Assembly: GCF_000272405.2 (NCBI RefSeq)
Contig: NZ_AJZM02000309.1
Location: forward strand, 1-38,262
DNA: 38,262 nt
DNA from: Vibrio tasmaniensis 1F-187
GTDB taxonomy: Bacteria > Pseudomonadota > Gammaproteobacteria > Enterobacterales > Vibrionaceae
Reading direction: 5' to 3'
A program made the translations under genes and the position numbers. Shown here piece after piece: positions 1-9,008 of this stretch (the stretch's first letter is position 1; the number at the start of each line of letters is the position of its first letter). The notes beneath the pieces were generated by a model. That model was not told where the DNA came from, ran no database searches, and saw nothing but the letters and a program-made list of their open reading frames with translations.

Positions 1-1
1 C

Positions 2-112
2 ACGAAAGGTCAACACGCCCTAAAGCCTTATTTAGGACAGTTAGCCGATACAGCTATTTTTTGTCTGGCGAAAGCCCCTAGAAACCTTGATGATTGGGAA
101 GTAAAACGATGA
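2..112 (+). CDS. C-terminal end of an unidentified protein (5' truncated by window edge)
   Basis: Frame 2 is open from the window edge to a TGA at 110-112, giving a 36-residue tail that ends LDDWEVKR. The stop codon overlaps the ung start in an ATGA arrangement, typical of translational coupling, which supports this being a real gene end and part of the ung transcript. I do not recognise the family from the tail alone. Frame 1 over the same bases closes at a TAG at 79-81 and has no such junction. Confidence 0.55.
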   Translation, partial: TKGQHALKPYLGQLADTAIFCLAKAPRNLDDWEVKR

Positions 113-783
113 GCGCACCAAAGACTTGGGAATCCATTATTAATGATGAACGTGACAAAGAGTACTTTCAGAGTGTCCTCGCGTTTGTTGAACAGCAACG
201 CAATAGTGGGAAAACCGTCTACCCCCCTCAAGAGCAGGTGTTCAGTGCCTTCGATATGACGCCTTTCGAGTCCGTACGCGTGGTTATCCTAGGGCAAGAT
301 CCTTATCACGGCGCTAACCAAGCTCATGGCTTAGCTTTTTCTGTACTGCCAGGTGTAAAAATCCCTCCTTCTCTACGTAATATGTACAAAGAGCTTGCAC
401 AAGATATAGAGGGCTTTGAGATCCCGAGTCATGGCTACCTCGATTCTTGGGCATCTCAAGGGGTGTTGATGTTGAACACTGTCCTTACAGTAGAAGAGGC
501 AAAAGCCCACTCACATGCTAAGTGTGGTTGGGAAACCTTTACCGATGCCGTTATTGCAGAGCTCAATCAGCGCTCTGAACCGATCATCTTCTTGTTGTGG
601 GGCGCACACGCCCAGAAGAAAGGCCAAGCGATTGATGCAGACAAGCACCATGTGTTGGTTGCACCTCATCCATCACCATTATCAGCACGCCGTGGTTTCT
701 TCGGTTGTCAGCACTTCTCAACAACCAACAAGCTACTTTCTTCTATGGATCAACAATCTATCGACTGGCGTTTACCAACATAA
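109..783 (+). CDS. ung: Uracil-DNA glycosylase (family 1)
   Basis: Removes uracil from DNA, arising from cytosine deamination or dUTP misincorporation, as the first step of base excision repair. The 224-residue product has the usual family length. GQDPYH lies at residues 62-67 with the water-activating Asp64, followed by the NTVLTVE segment, and the HPSPLS loop carries His187; both catalytic positions match E. coli numbering. I chose the ATG at 109 over an in-frame TTG at 94, because MSAPKTWES aligns with the usual Vibrio N-terminus and the ATG overlaps the upstream stop codon (ATGA). It is probably translationally coupled to the upstream gene. Confidence 0.97.
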   Translation: MSAPKTWESIINDERDKEYFQSVLAFVEQQRNSGKTVYPPQEQVFSAFDMTPFESVRVVILGQDPYHGANQAHGLAFSVLPGVKIPPSLRNMYKELAQDIEGFEIPSHGYLDSWASQGVLMLNTVLTVEEAKAHSHAKCGWETFTDAVIAELNQRSEPIIFLLWGAHAQKKGQAIDADKHHVLVAPHPSPLSARRGFFGCQHFSTTNKLLSSMDQQSIDWRLPT

Positions 784-875
784 GTATAGGTTGGTGGTTT
801 TCTGAGCAGGGTCAAATCATAAATCAGCATCTTCGTATACACTTATAAACAGTAGGTGTAATGGAGTGCAATACT

Positions 876-1427
876 ATGATGATTGAAAGGATAAGACGAG
901 AGCATGGCTATATGGCTCGTTTGCTCGCGATACTCAATAGTAAGTTAGAGTTTCTGAAACAGGAGCGAGAAATAAACTATAGCCTGATCGCAGAGGTGGT
1001 TCATTATCTCATGGACCATTCAGACAAGGTGCATCACCCGAAAGAAGATGTTATTTATCGTTACTACCTTAAGCAATATGGCAGTGATCAAGTGATTGAA
1101 GACTTGGAACTGGAGCATCAATTGCTTTCTGAGAAAACGGCGGACTTTTTAGGTGTGGTCGATATGATCCTTCAAGATGCGGTGGTTCCTCAACAAGTAT
1201 TTATTGAGCAGCTTGAAGCTTTTGTTAAAGCTCAACGAAAACACATGGAATATGAAGAGAAGCATGTGTTACCAATGATTGTTGAGTCGTTCACAGTTAA
1301 AGATTGGCAAGAGGTGGAGTCTCAATGGCTTCAACCTGAAGACGACCCTGTCTTTGGAGAGACAATTGCTGATGAATACCGCCAACTCGCGGCTCGTGTT
1401 CGACAAAATGAACAAGAGTGCGTTTAG
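876..1427 (+). CDS. Hemerythrin HHE domain protein
   Basis: This 183-residue, mostly alpha-helical protein has the spaced histidines and carboxylates of the HHE cation-binding (hemerythrin-like) fold: His10 in the first helix (RREHGYM), a cluster with His48, His53, His54 and Glu57 (HSDKVHHPKED), His81 (ELEHQLL), and His123, Glu127 and His130 (HMEYEEKH). Such proteins bind a di-iron centre and are linked to oxygen, nitric oxide or iron-sulfur cluster stress; the exact role here is not shown by sequence. The start at 876 is preferred over the in-frame ATG at 861, because GGAG at 863-866 sits nine bases upstream of it. It stands alone between ung and a bidirectional terminator. Confidence 0.85.
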   Translation: MMIERIRREHGYMARLLAILNSKLEFLKQEREINYSLIAEVVHYLMDHSDKVHHPKEDVIYRYYLKQYGSDQVIEDLELEHQLLSEKTADFLGVVDMILQDAVVPQQVFIEQLEAFVKAQRKHMEYEEKHVLPMIVESFTVKDWQEVESQWLQPEDDPVFGETIADEYRQLAARVRQNEQECV

Positions 1428-1525
1428 CCAGTTGTCATGTTGAAGCGTGACTATTTTAGATGCTCTCTATTTTAGAGGGCTAGTTCCCAAATGACGCTTT
1501 GAGCGGATTAAATACCTCGTAAAAT

Positions 1526-1554
1526 AAAAAAGGCACCTATACAGGTGCTTTTTG
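1526..1554. terminator. Bidirectional intrinsic terminator, hemerythrin gene / DUF3545 gene
   Basis: GCACCT (1533-1538) pairs with AGGTGC (1543-1548) around an ATAC loop. An A-run precedes the stem and TTTTT follows it, so it can serve both convergent genes. Confidence 0.8.
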
Positions 1555-1578
1555 CTATCCGATTTCTTATCGTGCTGA

Positions 1579-1767
1579 TTAAAGCTTTATATCGTCAAGG
1601 CTAAAATCGAGACCTAGGTTCATCTCTCTAAGCTCTTTCTCAAGCTGTCTACGATCATTGATTGCCTCAATTTCACGCCATTTACGTTTGAGTGGTTTAG
1701 AGCGTGTTTTTTGAGTGGTACGAGGCATTTCTAGTTCTGATAATTCATCGAATTGAAAGCTATCCAT
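1579..1767 (-). CDS. Small DUF3545 family protein
   Basis: A 62-residue acidic/basic small protein with a central basic stretch (KPLKRKWREIEAIND) and an acidic C-terminus, as in the DUF3545 proteins common in Vibrio and Shewanella. The family has no assigned function. The first ATG, at 1773, lies only two bases after the AAGGAG ribosome binding site. The second ATG, at 1767, has the normal eight-base spacing, so translation probably starts there (MDSFQFDEL). It converges with the hemerythrin gene across a shared terminator. No signal peptide or membrane segment is visible. Confidence 0.8.
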   Translation of the reverse strand: MDSFQFDELSELEMPRTTQKTRSKPLKRKWREIEAINDRRQLEKELREMNLGLDFSLDDIKL

Positions 1768-2477
1768 AAGCATATCTCCTTCCGTGGGATTCGTTCTTAC
1801 GAACCATTAAATATCATATTTAAGTTCACAATAACCTTGATTTGTTTCTCATTTGTTTCAAATGTATGAAGTTTTTGTTCTGTTTTATTATGCATGCTCA
1901 CACATTTCGGGGATTTTCGTGTACAAAAAACAAGCAAACAAACTTAAGTAAACGATTAAATTAGGGGGGATTGAATGTTAATTCATTGTGCAAATGGAAT
2001 AGCATTTTGACTACAGTGCATTTAAGTGCGCATTGTGCCGTGTAGTATAGGGATCTCATTACCCTAGAAAAAACACAGATCTTCACTATACCTTGTAAAA
2101 CCTAGGCTGACGTCATTTTTACAGGATGGTGTTTTTGTTTTGATAGTGCCTTAGTTTTTGTTGATATTATGTCCTGACAATGTGACTTTTATTAGGCGCT
2201 ATTGTTGAAAGTTGTGTTAACAAAAGGTGTCTTATTAGTGAAATGTCATTTTAATATGTGTTTATTTTCATATTGATTTTTAGGCCGTCTCGCTGCATTA
2301 TCCGCCCGTCAAAAAATACACCGATACGTAAAATGGATGCATGAAGCGACATTTACAATCTAGATCGCAACAAATAAATATAAATCTAATGCCGACACAA
2401 CTATTGACACTGGCATAGGTGATCTAGAGGAAGGCTAGGAAGCAAGATCGGTGCTTAAACTCAATTACGAGGTTCAC
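1768..2477. other. Long non-coding stretch upstream of the symporter gene
   Basis: About 700 AT-rich bases without a convincing gene separate two divergent genes. Visible structure: TAGGG/CCCTA arms around a ten-base loop near 2048-2067, and a TGACGTCA palindrome (2108-2115) enclosed by TGTAAAA (2094-2100) and TTTTACA (2117-2123). No convincing -10/-35 pair is visible close to the downstream gene. The conserved cores of a glycine riboswitch, which is present upstream of a sodium/alanine symporter in V. cholerae, were not found. A small RNA gene or long leader could be hidden here. Confidence 0.5.
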
Positions 2478-3908
2478 GTGACAGACTTAATCAATTTGAT
2501 GAACGATCTCCTTTGGGGATCTATCTTAGTTTACTTACTCGTTGGTGTGGGTATCTACTTCACTGTACGACTAGGTTTCATTCAATTCCGCCATTTCGGC
2601 CACATGTTTTCTGTTCTTAGAAACAGCCGTAAAGCAGACAGTGCAGGTATCTCCTCTTTCCAAGCACTTTGTACTAGTCTAGCAGCACGTGTCGGTACGG
2701 GTAACATGGCTGGTGTTGCTGTAGCACTAACCGCTGGTGGCCCTGGCGCTATCTTCTGGATGTGGCTAATTGCCATGCTAGGTATGGCAACATCGTTTGC
2801 AGAAAGCACACTGGCACAGCTATACAAAACGCGTGATAACGACGGTAACTACCGCGGCGGCCCTGCATACTACATGGAGAAAGGCCTAGGTATGCGTTGG
2901 ATGGGGGTTCTATTCTCTATCTTCCTAATCATTGCATTCGGTCTTGTATTCAACGCGGTTCAAGCGAACGCGATTGCAAGCGCAATGAACACGGCATTCG
3001 ACTTTGAGCGCAGCTACGTTGGTGTTGGTATCGTAATCATCTCTGCATTCGTTATCTTCGGTGGTATCCGTAAGATTGCTCGCACTGCAGAAATCATTGT
3101 TCCAATTATGGCACTGGCTTACTTAGCTATCGCTATTTACGTAATGCTAATGAACATTGAGAAAGTGCCTGAAGTTCTGGCTCTTATCTTCAAGAGTGCA
3201 TTCGGTCTGCAAGAAGCAGCAGCGGGTGGCCTAGGTTACGCAATCGCACAAGCGATGATTAACGGCATCAAACGTGGTTTGTTCTCGAATGAAGCGGGTA
3301 TGGGTTCTGCGCCAAACGCAGCAGCTTCTGCTACGCCTTACCCACCGCACCCAGCATCACAAGGTTATGTGCAAATGCTAGGCGTGTTCATGGACACGAT
3401 TGTTATCTGTTCTGCAACAGTAGCAATCATCCTGATGTCTGGTGAGTATGTACCGCACGGTGAAGTAACGGGTATCGAACTCACGCAACGTGCACTAACA
3501 GCACAAGTCGGCGAATGGGGTGGTATCTTTGTAGCGGTAGCGATTTTCTTCTTCGCTTTCACTTCAATCATTGCAAACTACTCGTACGCAGAAACAAACC
3601 TTATCTTCTTAGAGCACAACAACAAGAAGGGCCTAGTGCTGTTCCGTATCGTTGTACTGGGTATGGTTATGTTCGGTTCTCTCGCGACACTGCCAACGGT
3701 ATGGGCATTAGCTGACGTATCGATGGGCCTAATGGCGATTGTTAACTTGGTAGCGATCATCTTGCTATCGGGCATCGTGATTAAGCTAGCGAAAGACTAC
3801 AACCGTCAATTAGACGCGGGTAAAGTACCCACGTTCGATGCGGATGATTTCCCAGAGCTTAAGGCTCAATTGGAAGATGGTATTTGGGTTAACAACAAGA
3901 AGAAGTAA
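2478..3908 (+). CDS. Sodium:alanine/glycine symporter (AGCS family)
   Basis: An inner-membrane carrier that imports alanine or glycine with sodium. The roughly 476-residue protein is highly hydrophobic with about ten or eleven membrane segments. Family hallmarks are the N-terminal WGSILVYLLVGVGIYFT segment, TSLAARVGTGNMAGVA, the GGPAYYMEKGLG loop, and NEAGMGSAPNAAA. I prefer the GTG at 2478 (MTDLINLMND) because GAGG lies five bases upstream and the product then begins at the family-typical position. An upstream in-frame GTG at 2451, behind a purine-rich AGGAAG, would add nine residues and cannot be excluded. Substrate preference between alanine and glycine is not readable here. Confidence 0.92.
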   Translation: MTDLINLMNDLLWGSILVYLLVGVGIYFTVRLGFIQFRHFGHMFSVLRNSRKADSAGISSFQALCTSLAARVGTGNMAGVAVALTAGGPGAIFWMWLIAMLGMATSFAESTLAQLYKTRDNDGNYRGGPAYYMEKGLGMRWMGVLFSIFLIIAFGLVFNAVQANAIASAMNTAFDFERSYVGVGIVIISAFVIFGGIRKIARTAEIIVPIMALAYLAIAIYVMLMNIEKVPEVLALIFKSAFGLQEAAAGGLGYAIAQAMINGIKRGLFSNEAGMGSAPNAAASATPYPPHPASQGYVQMLGVFMDTIVICSATVAIILMSGEYVPHGEVTGIELTQRALTAQVGEWGGIFVAVAIFFFAFTSIIANYSYAETNLIFLEHNNKKGLVLFRIVVLGMVMFGSLATLPTVWALADVSMGLMAIVNLVAIILLSGIVIKLAKDYNRQLDAGKVPTFDADDFPELKAQLEDGIWVNNKKK

Positions 3909-3950
3909 TCTTGTTGGAGTGATTCATCACTCATCCTAAAATCATTAGAA

Positions 3951-3978
3951 AGGCTAAGGTTTCGACCTTAGCCTTTTT
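3951..3978 (+). terminator. Intrinsic terminator of the symporter gene
   Basis: A perfect ten-base stem (3951-3960 with 3965-3974) closes a TTCG tetraloop and is followed by a T-run. The stem is very stable. Confidence 0.92.
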
Positions 3979-4151
3979 CTTTGCCTGCGATATTTTCTTT
4001 ATTATCGATTTTTCTTTGTAAGAGATTCTTCTTTGTAAGCGACTTACAGCTAGATCTGTCTATCAAAGTAATAGGAAGAGTCATAAAGACAAGTTGATGT
4101 TTTTTCTATACTCTAGCTGCATCCAGTTAGATAACCGATTAGGGTAAAGTT

Positions 4152-4928
4152 ATGTTAGTTGTCGTTTCTCCAGCCAAGACATTAGATTACGAATCACCAT
4201 TAGCGACTGAGCGCTTCAGCCAGCCAGAGTTTGTTGAGCACTCTGCAGAGCTTATTGAAGTGTGTCGTAAGCTGACACCTGCTGATGTATCAGCACTGAT
4301 GAAGGTAAGCGATAAGATTGCTGGGCTGAACGTAGCGCGCTTTGAGCAATGGAGCGAGACCTTTACCCAAGAGAATGCTCGCCAAGCTATTTTGGCGTTC
4401 AAAGGTGACGTCTACACAGGCTTAGATGCTGAAACACTGTCGGACGATGATTTTGACTACGCACAGAATCACCTGCGTATGCTTTCTGGCTTATATGGGT
4501 TATTGAAGCCATTGGATTTGATGCAGCCTTACCGCCTAGAGATGGGCACACGCTTAGCTAATGAGCGTGGCACCAACTTGTACCAGTTCTGGGGCAACAT
4601 CATCACAGACAAGCTGAATGAATCGTTGAATGCTCAAGGCGATAATGTGTTGATCAACCTAGCATCGAACGAATACTTTAAAGCGGTGAAGCCGAAGAGC
4701 CTTGATGGTCAAATCATCACGCCAGTTTTTAAAGACTGCAAGAATGGCCAGTACAAGGTGATCAGTTTTTACGCCAAGAAAGCGCGTGGCATGATGGCTC
4801 GCTACATCATTGAGAACAAAATCGATTCAGTGGAAGCGCTAACCAGGTTTGATACTGCGGGTTACTACTTCGTTGAAGAAGAGTCGAACGCGAAAGAGTT
4901 AGTCTTCAAGCGTGAAGAGCAAAACTAA
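4152..4928 (+). CDS. yaaA: Peroxide stress protein YaaA (DUF328/UPF0246)
   Basis: The 258-residue protein has the family's usual length and its signature start, [16 protein letters not shown]. It also has the internal [34 protein letters not shown] and [11 protein letters not shown] blocks. In E. coli YaaA is induced through OxyR during hydrogen peroxide stress and limits intracellular free iron, protecting DNA and proteins from Fenton damage; it binds DNA with a helix-hairpin-helix-like fold. I did not find a clear OxyR site upstream. The gene is monocistronic between two strong terminators. Confidence 0.95.
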   Translation: MLVVVSPAKTLDYESPLATERFSQPEFVEHSAELIEVCRKLTPADVSALMKVSDKIAGLNVARFEQWSETFTQENARQAILAFKGDVYTGLDAETLSDDDFDYAQNHLRMLSGLYGLLKPLDLMQPYRLEMGTRLANERGTNLYQFWGNIITDKLNESLNAQGDNVLINLASNEYFKAVKPKSLDGQIITPVFKDCKNGQYKVISFYAKKARGMMARYIIENKIDSVEALTRFDTAGYYFVEEESNAKELVFKREEQN

Positions 4929-5050
4929 TAGCTCTTGGTTAATTAGTCACTCTTGGTTAACGAGTTACTTCGGCTTTAGCCTGTAATTAAAATTAGAAAC
5001 GAGTTATTTAGCCTGATAACAGGCCAGACAATAATAAGCCAGACAAAGAA

Positions 5051-5083
5051 AAGCCCCATGCAGATAACTGCATGGGGCTTTTT
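5051..5083. terminator. Bidirectional terminator between yaaA and srmB
   Basis: A 13-base perfect stem (5051-5063 with 5068-5080) surrounds an ATAA loop, with A residues before it and T residues after it. It serves the convergent genes yaaA and srmB. Confidence 0.92.
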
Positions 5084-5108
5084 ATTGAATCATTGAAAGG
5101 CGGTTCGA

Positions 5109-6374
5109 TTACTTGTTCTTAACGGCTTTCTTTTTCTTAGCGATTTTCTTTTTCTTAGCAATTTTTTGCTTCGCGACCGCTTTCTTGTCTTCTTTCTTCG
5201 GTTTTTTCTTCTTTGTTACCGCGGCTTTCTTATGCGTTGGGCGCATGCCTTCGATGAAGCGCTCTTTGATCGCATCTTCAGTGTAACGAGCCACACGTTC
5301 AATCATTAGTTGATCGTGCGCTTCAATGATAGAAACCGCGTTACCTTTCTTACCTGCACGAGCCGTACGGCCGATGCGGTGTAGGTATACATCTGCTGTA
5401 CGCGGCATGTCGTAGTTAATAACGTGGCTTACATCTGGAAGGTCGATACCACGAGCTGCGACGTCAGTTGCCAGCAGTACGTTGATAGAACCATCGCGGA
5501 AACGAGAAATCGCGTTGTTACGACGATCTTGAGGCATTTCACCTTGGATCCATACACACGGGATCTGTGCACTTTCTAATTGAGCTCGTAGGTCACCTAG
5601 GCGGTCACGAGTCTTCAAGAAGATGATGCTGCGTTCAGCTTGCTCTGTGATGATATGTTTTAGGATATCAAGCTTGTGCTTAGCTGAATCGGCACGGTGA
5701 TACCATTGAGTGATCTTCTTACGTTCACGCAATGACGATTTTGCATCGATCTCTGCTGGGTTTTTCAGAAGGTCTTCAGTGAAACCTTCAATACCTTTAC
5801 CTTCTAGCGTTGCTGAGAAAAGTAAAGTTTGTTTACGCCAGCGACACTCTGCAGACAGACGGTCAACAACAGGACCAAAGCCCATGTCTAGCATACGGTC
5901 AGCTTCATCGAGAACCAGCCATTCAATCGCACGGCAGTCAAAACGCTCGCCTTCAATATATTCCATCAGACGACCAGGTGTTGCGACTACGATATCTTGA
6001 GTCGTGCTTAAGATATCTGCGTGCTCTTGGTACATCACACCGCCCGTGATCGTAAAGATATTTAGGCTGGTGTATTTAGCAAGCTCACGTGCTTGTTCGG
6101 TGATCTGCATTGCTAGCTCACGCGTTGGCGTCAGGATAAGCATACGTGCAGGGCCAGATTTCTTACGTGGGAAATCCAGTAGGTATTGCAGTGCTGGCAA
6201 TACAAATGATGCTGTTTTACCAGTACCTGTTGGCGCAGAAGCCAAAACGTCTCTTCCATCTAACGCTTGTGGGATTGCTTCAGCTTGTATCTGTGTTGGG
6301 CGTTCGTAGCCCATTTCGTCAATTGCTTTAAGCAGCTCTTGGTTTAGATCGAGTTCTGCAAAGGTTCTGATCAC
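5109..6374 (-). CDS. srmB: DEAD-box ATP-dependent RNA helicase SrmB
   Basis: An RNA helicase of the SrmB group, which in E. coli acts early in assembly of the 50S ribosomal subunit. Motifs in order: Q motif near residue 28, Walker A APTGTGKT (47-54), PTRELA (83-88), TPGR (132-135), DEAD (156-159), SAT (187-189), and HRIGRTAR (331-338). The roughly 50-residue C-terminal tail is lysine-rich, with a near-duplicate IAKKKK unit, and probably binds RNA non-specifically. The adjacent trmN supports the SrmB call over other DEAD-box paralogues, because the two genes are neighbours in E. coli too (there divergent). Here both are on the minus strand, 107 bases apart. Confidence 0.93.
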   Translation of the reverse strand: MIRTFAELDLNQELLKAIDEMGYERPTQIQAEAIPQALDGRDVLASAPTGTGKTASFVLPALQYLLDFPRKKSGPARMLILTPTRELAMQITEQARELAKYTSLNIFTITGGVMYQEHADILSTTQDIVVATPGRLMEYIEGERFDCRAIEWLVLDEADRMLDMGFGPVVDRLSAECRWRKQTLLFSATLEGKGIEGFTEDLLKNPAEIDAKSSLRERKKITQWYHRADSAKHKLDILKHIITEQAERSIIFLKTRDRLGDLRAQLESAQIPCVWIQGEMPQDRRNNAISRFRDGSINVLLATDVAARGIDLPDVSHVINYDMPRTADVYLHRIGRTARAGKKGNAVSIIEAHDQLMIERVARYTEDAIKERFIEGMRPTHKKAAVTKKKKPKKEDKKAVAKQKIAKKKKIAKKKKAVKNK

Positions 6375-6481
6375 TGTTGTTTCTCCACAAGCAATAAATG
6401 TTTCTGCCTCAAAAAGCAGACGATAAAAAAGAGTAGTCGGACATTATAGAAGCATTAGTGATTAGGATCACATGGTATTTG

Positions 6482-7210
6482 CTACATCTTGAGATAAAAA
6501 TCTTTAGTAAGGGCAATAAATGCCTCGCTATAACCGCCATCGTGATGGATCGTAAGCGATTCACGCTGCAAATCTTGCTCGCTAACAGGATCTTTAGATA
6601 GTTCAAACAGGATTCTGCTTGGCGGTTTTTTGTCGGTTGTTTTCACATCAAGGCGCTTTGCTAGGTACCAACCACATTGCTCGGCAAGTTTTATGAAGCC
6701 TTCTCCTTCGGGCGTCGGCAGTATAAAACTGGCGGTGGCGGCATCAGTTGTTATCTCGAAACAACACTGGGCAAGTTGAAGGTGATCCAAGCTGTCGGTG
6801 TGTCTAGCGGTGGCTCTTTGACTTTGCTGTGCCTGTTCACCAGAGTTGAAGTAGGGCGGATTACAAATTATGGCATCAAATTGTTGCGAGAAATCCGTGG
6901 TTAACACGCTGTCGTGATGAAGGGATATGCGATCTTGCCAAGGCGACTGCTCAATATTGACTGTGGCAGCATCAATGGCGTGCTGATCAATATCGATCGC
7001 AGAGATTGAAGCATCCTCAAAACGTTGTGCTGCCATTAAGGCTAATAGCCCTGTTCCTGTCCCTATATCGAGTACTAATGATTCAGGGGCAAGGTTAATC
7101 CATGAGCCGAGTAGTACTCCATCGGTGCTAACAGGCATGCCGCTCTGTCCTCCGTAAATAGAGAACCTCTTAAAATTGAAGCTTTTAGTATTTATCGTTT
7201 TGTCTTTCAT
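6482..7210 (-). CDS. trmN: tRNA1(Val) (adenine(37)-N6)-methyltransferase
   Basis: An S-adenosylmethionine-dependent methyltransferase (YfiC/TrmN6) that modifies A37 beside the anticodon of tRNA1(Val). The 242-residue protein shows the substrate-side segment [22 protein letters not shown], the SAM-binding DIGTGTG (48-54), the acidic strand-two end AIDID (71-75), and the adenine N6-methyltransferase catalytic motif NPPY (117-120). Family length is normal. It lies upstream of srmB on the same strand and may share its transcript. Confidence 0.92.
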   Translation of the reverse strand: MKDKTINTKSFNFKRFSIYGGQSGMPVSTDGVLLGSWINLAPESLVLDIGTGTGLLALMAAQRFEDASISAIDIDQHAIDAATVNIEQSPWQDRISLHHDSVLTTDFSQQFDAIICNPPYFNSGEQAQQSQRATARHTDSLDHLQLAQCCFEITTDAATASFILPTPEGEGFIKLAEQCGWYLAKRLDVKTTDKKPPSRILFELSKDPVSEQDLQRESLTIHHDGGYSEAFIALTKDFYLKM

Positions 7211-7314
7211 GAATATTCTGATTATCGAGATATTTTAAGTGATTAGCTCTAATGTTAACTGTTTGTGTAAATTAATATTCTAATTGCTCATCTATTGTTG
7301 CTAACAATGATTGG

Positions 7315-7342
7315 TTGATAATTATGTTAATCTGCGTATATT
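7315..7342 (+). promoter_or_regulatory. Candidate sigma-70 promoter for brnQ, in the 314-base trmN-brnQ gap
   Basis: TTGATA (7315-7320) and TATATT (7337-7342) are each one base from consensus and are 16 bases apart. This would give a leader of about 175 bases before brnQ. The rest of the divergent gap (7211-7524) is AT-rich, and I see no gene, leader peptide rich in branched-chain residues, or strong hairpin in it. Confidence 0.5.
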
Positions 7343-7524
7343 TAGTTTAATTCACTACTTTTTGTTTATATATGCAAATTTATATGGTGTTTTTTTATGG
7401 TGACTTGCAGCTAGCCGAGTGTTTCGTCATTATGCGCGACTATTTTAAAGATTGATTGGCAGCTTCTCGCTGTAACATTCATGTAAGCACAACATAAACT
7501 CATAAATATAATTAAGGATTATCT

Positions 7525-8838
7525 GTGAAACAGAGTCTAAAACTAACAGATATAATGGCATTGGGCTTTATGCTTTTTGCGTTTTTCTTAGGTGCGGGTA
7601 ACATCATCTTCCCACCTCTAGCTGGCCAATTAGCTGGTGATCACTTTCTTCCAGCGATGTCTGGTTTTCTGCTGACTGCCGTTGGTCTGCCGTTAATCAC
7701 TATCGTTGCGGTCGCAGTGGCTGGTGGTTCATGGGGTCATCTAACGAAAGATCTTCCTAAGCAAGCAGCAACTATCATGGCTGTGCTGATCTTCATCATC
7801 ATCGGTCCTGCATTTGCTGCACCACGTACCGGTCTTGTTGCTTATGAGATGGCGGTGAAGCCGTTCTTCATTGATGCGACTCAAGTTCATCTAACTCTCT
7901 TTTCGATTGCATTTTTTGTGGTAGCGATGTTCTTCTCATGGTCACAAGGTAAGCTTATTGACGTTATTGGCAAGGTACTTACGCCTGCACTATTCGTTGG
8001 TTTGGTTGTACTGGCAGTTGCTGTGTTCATTAACCCACAAGGTGATGTCCTTGCGGCTCACGGTGAGTACATCACTCAGCCACTGACCAAAGGTTTCCTT
8101 GAAGGCTACAACACCATGGATACTTTTGCTGCTTTGATGTTTGGCATGCTGATTGTTGACGCAATTCGCAGTAAAGGCGTGACTGACCGCGCAGCAACAA
8201 CTAAGTACCTAATCAGTGCGGGTTGTATTGCGGCAGCGGGTCTAGCATTTGTTTACATCTCTCTGTTCTTCCTGGGCGCAACAAGCGCAACAGTTGCAGC
8301 GGGTGCAGATAATGGCGGCGCTATCTTAAGCTTATACGTCCAATCTTTGTTTGGCCCTTCAGGTCAACTCGTGCTTTCTGTGATCGTACTATTGGCTTGT
8401 CTAACGACGGCGATTGGCCTTGTATCAGCATGTTCTGATTACTTCAGCTCGCTAACACCTCTGTCTTACAAGACCTGGGTAATCATCAACGGTGTAGCTT
8501 GTGCAACCGTAGCGAACGTTGGCCTTTCTCAGTTAATCTATCTGTCTGTTCCAGTTCTGTTTGCACTTTATCCAGTAGCAATCGCATTGGTCGCACTGAC
8601 ATTCTTGCGCAGCCGTTTTCCTAATCCAAAAGCGGCTTACCGCGTAGTGGTATTAGTGTCTCTACTGTTTGCTCTTATCGATGGTGCTAAAGTTGCAGGT
8701 ATAGATGTATCTGCAATGAACATGCTGCCGTTGTTCGAAATCGGTATGGGTTGGTTGCTTCCAACAACTGCCGCAATCATCTGTATGTTCTTCGTTGGTA
8801 AATCAACAGAGCAAGAGATGGCTGAAGAGACTGTTTAA
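7525..8838 (+). CDS. brnQ: Branched-chain amino acid carrier (LIVCS family)
   Basis: A cation-coupled inner-membrane importer for leucine, isoleucine and valine. The 437-residue protein has about twelve hydrophobic segments and the family signature at its start: MALGFMLFAFFLGAGNIIFPP, followed by GPAFAAPRTG and the internal NTMDTFAALMFGMLIVDAIR block. It begins with GTG at 7525, supported by AAGGA six bases upstream. It is a single-gene unit ending at a strong terminator. Substrate range within branched-chain amino acids cannot be told from sequence. Confidence 0.95.
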   Translation: MKQSLKLTDIMALGFMLFAFFLGAGNIIFPPLAGQLAGDHFLPAMSGFLLTAVGLPLITIVAVAVAGGSWGHLTKDLPKQAATIMAVLIFIIIGPAFAAPRTGLVAYEMAVKPFFIDATQVHLTLFSIAFFVVAMFFSWSQGKLIDVIGKVLTPALFVGLVVLAVAVFINPQGDVLAAHGEYITQPLTKGFLEGYNTMDTFAALMFGMLIVDAIRSKGVTDRAATTKYLISAGCIAAAGLAFVYISLFFLGATSATVAAGADNGGAILSLYVQSLFGPSGQLVLSVIVLLACLTTAIGLVSACSDYFSSLTPLSYKTWVIINGVACATVANVGLSQLIYLSVPVLFALYPVAIALVALTFLRSRFPNPKAAYRVVVLVSLLFALIDGAKVAGIDVSAMNMLPLFEIGMGWLLPTTAAIICMFFVGKSTEQEMAEETV

Positions 8839-8876
8839 TCTTCCGTTGAGATGACATTGTCCTTCGACATGAAATA

Positions 8877-8914
8877 GAAAAGGCCTCATTACTTCGCAGT
8901 AATGAGGCCTTTTT
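8877..8914. terminator. Bidirectional terminator between brnQ and fldB
   Basis: A 13-base perfect stem (8881-8893 with 8898-8910) closes a TCGC loop. It is flanked by A residues upstream and TTTTT downstream. Confidence 0.93.
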
Positions 8915-8940
8915 GTATTCTGTGATCTTTTAATATTCTG

Positions 8941-8977
8941 CTACTTCGCTACTTCGCTACTTCGCTACTTCGCTACT
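8941..8977. repeat. Tandem repeat of CTACTTCG, about 4.6 copies
   Basis: Four exact copies of the 8-base unit CTACTTCG run from 8941 to 8972, followed by a partial CTACT. They lie in the gap between the brnQ terminator and the fldB stop codon, outside any gene. Copy number is likely to vary by replication slippage. The unit resembles the TTACTTCGC stretch of the adjacent terminator loop, which may be its source. Confidence 0.95.
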
Positions 8978-9008
8978 GAGTTACTTAGCTGAGTGTACTT
9001 CTGTTTGG

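Noticed and set aside
2341..2418. A 25-codon ORF in the leader of the symporter gene
   Set aside because: No ribosome binding site at a proper distance and no recognisable content.
1768..2477. Glycine riboswitch ahead of the sodium:alanine symporter gene
   Set aside because: Expected from V. cholerae, but the conserved aptamer cores could not be found by eye; only a covariance search could overturn this.
8941..8977. Tandem repeats as a possible CRISPR remnant
   Set aside because: The units are only eight bases, directly adjacent and without spacers.
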